From Gammaproteobacteria bacterium (lineage in GTDB: Bacteria > Pseudomonadota > Gammaproteobacteria > HTCC5015), in assembly GCA_028284675.1 (NCBI GenBank), contig JANQRI010000044.1, forward strand, positions 1-22,282: a DNA stretch of 22,282 nt. Reading direction: 5' to 3'. The translations under genes and the position numbers were made by a program. Below are positions 21,617 through 22,282 of the stretch, piece after piece. The first letter of the stretch is position 1. Each line of letters starts with the position of its first letter. Under the pieces are notes generated by a model, which worked only from the letters and a program-made list of their open reading frames with translations, ran no database searches and had not been told where the DNA came from.

Positions 21617-21861
21617 GGACTCACCTCCTTCCAGTCACTACACGGCGTTTGCTCTTGAGAGTTAGCATATAAAGATTGCAGATAAAGGACAAGTTCGGAT
21701 TTAAGAAACACCCAACATTTACCCGGCTTGGCGCCCTTAACAACACCAAGCCGGGCTTTCTGCCGCAGCACCGCCGGCGACATATGCAGAAACCGGGCCG
21801 CCTGTTGTAAATCCAAGGTCGTCTCAAAAGAAGGCTCATTACTGGCAGGGTTACTTGACAT
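21493..21861 (-). CDS. excisionase-like helix-turn-helix protein
   Basis: This 122-residue frame starts at ATG 21861; a TTG at 21882 adds seven residues. Residues about 14-70 form a HTH_17/AlpA-type winged helix (TLDLQQAARFLHMSPAVLRQ and the wing GVVKGAKPGKCWVFL). Such proteins direct excision or activate integrases. The last about 41 residues overlap the integrase gene and look low in information, so the overlap tail may be incidental. It directly precedes int. Confidence 0.75.
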   Translation of the reverse strand: MSSNPASNEPSFETTLDLQQAARFLHMSPAVLRQKARLGVVKGAKPGKCWVFLKSELVLYLQSLYANSQEQTPCSDWKEVSPCHSLNAVTFGGSDLRPPTASKYAALLKLPISDRRRNSKRS

Positions 21862-22174
21862 AGACTGACTAGCGTAAAGCAATTGAAACGACTCACAACA
21901 AAAAAGTTTTCAGGCCGCAAAGAATGTTACCGGCTGCATTGATTATTAAAAAGCTTCTTTGCCCGATGAAAACTAAAACGTATCTAGCCCTAGAACGGAT
22001 TGTTAACGTGACGTCATTGAGCGTGCAGGCTACAGCACGAAAAAACAGTGGCAAGCCGGTGTGGCTACGGCACCTAATAATCAGTAGCACCCTGGAGCCC
22101 AACCAGCAGTAAAAAAGTGGGGTAACTGTGAAAACGATGAACGAACTGAAATAACCATTAAGAGGAGAAATAAT
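21862..22174. other. 313-nt non-coding stretch in the second element
   Basis: I accept no gene here. It contains two similar short hairpins: GTGC-AGGCTACA-GCAC (near 22022-22037) and GGTG-TGGCTACG-GCAC (near 22058-22073), both with a GGCTAC loop. A + strand frame across 21966-22112 lacks a ribosome site. Confidence 0.5.
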
Positions 22175-22279
22175 ATGAGAGACCATGTCAAGCAAAGCCT
22201 GTCTCTGTGTGCCTATGCTGCACAGAGACAGGCGCAAAAACCAATGCGAAACCGTAGTAAAAACAAGGTATTGATGTAA
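22175..22279 (+). CDS. 34-residue basic peptide, divergent from the excisionase gene
   Basis: ATG 22175 has AGAGGAG about eight bases upstream, a very good ribosome site. The peptide starts MRDHVKQSLSLCAYAAQRQA and ends MRNRSKNKVLM. A perfect 13-bp inverted repeat lies inside the frame. It could be a real small regulator at the divergent promoter of the second element; length alone does not prove it. Confidence 0.5.
   Translation: MRDHVKQSLSLCAYAAQRQAQKPMRNRSKNKVLM
22197..22233 (+). repeat. perfect 13-bp inverted repeat inside the small ORF
   Basis: GCCTGTCTCTGTG and CACAGAGACAGGC enclose an 11-base loop. No U-run follows directly on either strand. It may be an attenuator, operator or recombination site. 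Confidence 0.7.
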
Positions 22280-22282
22280 ACA

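Larger units (their letters stand above)
20544..22282. mobile_element. start of a second integrative element (incomplete)
   Basis: An integrase with its 3' end toward the tRNA fragment and an excisionase-like gene behind it repeat the left-end layout of the prophage. The element runs off the right edge of the window. Its cargo and nature cannot be read here. Confidence 0.7.

Noticed and set aside
21924..22112. Rightward 62-codon frame
   Set aside because: There is no ribosome site, the composition is untypical and it runs through two hairpins.

Overview
The window looks like gammaproteobacterial accessory DNA. This is inferred from Thr-tRNA-type attachment sites, a PM2-like tailless prophage and REP-like palindromes; the genus cannot be named. 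It has three blocks.

Block 1 (1-6698) carries two long, repeat-rich, low-complexity proteins (1283 and about 683 residues) on the + strand. Their upstream regions are clearly duplicated: 45 of 46 bases match around a REP-like palindrome, and the start regions align. Both proteins have Pro/Gly-rich N-terminal parts and degenerate internal repeats. They read as effector-like or surface-type proteins of unknown role. Four more REP-like copies or half-copies lie in and around the gap between them.

Block 2 (6692-20543, about 13.9 kb) is an integrated element bounded by two 45-nt copies (38/45 identical) of the 3' half of a tRNA-Thr(UGU)-like gene. Paired 11-bp-spaced arm-type repeats lie just inside each end. 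It encodes a tyrosine integrase, a CI-like repressor with a divergent small DNA-binding protein, a Walker A/B packaging ATPase, a double-jelly-roll-type major capsid protein, a chain of tiny membrane proteins, a coiled-coil membrane-anchored protein, a repeat-containing spike-like protein, a transglycosylase and a holin. No terminase, portal, tail or recognisable replication protein is present. This is the plan of a corticovirus-like, tailless, internal-membrane prophage. Lysogenic (left) and structural (right) operons diverge from 12061-12164. Cargo genes sit beside the phage core. These are a ribbon-helix-helix regulator plus a STAND-ATPase/Mrr-nuclease fusion (probable antiviral defence), a DUF4238 protein behind the repressor, and two AT-rich genes convergent with the late operon at the right end, one of them exported.

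Block 3 (20544-22282) begins a second element of the same integration type: a tyrosine recombinase and an excisionase-like helix-turn-helix gene abut the right-hand tRNA fragment. The layout is therefore a tandem array of elements at one tRNA-type site. Neither tRNA fragment has its 5' half in the window.

The most novel signals are: (a) a matched pair of 5'-UTR elements, a GUGA-loop hairpin followed by AUUCCC and GGAG with identical spacing, upstream of the zinc-ribbon and capsid genes, with all five stem pairs changed but still paired; (b) the STAND-Mrr defence gene carried by a tailless prophage behind a probably leaderless regulator; and (c) strong local enrichment of the word TTCCGG/CCGGAA in the prophage regulatory and early region, in several reading frames.
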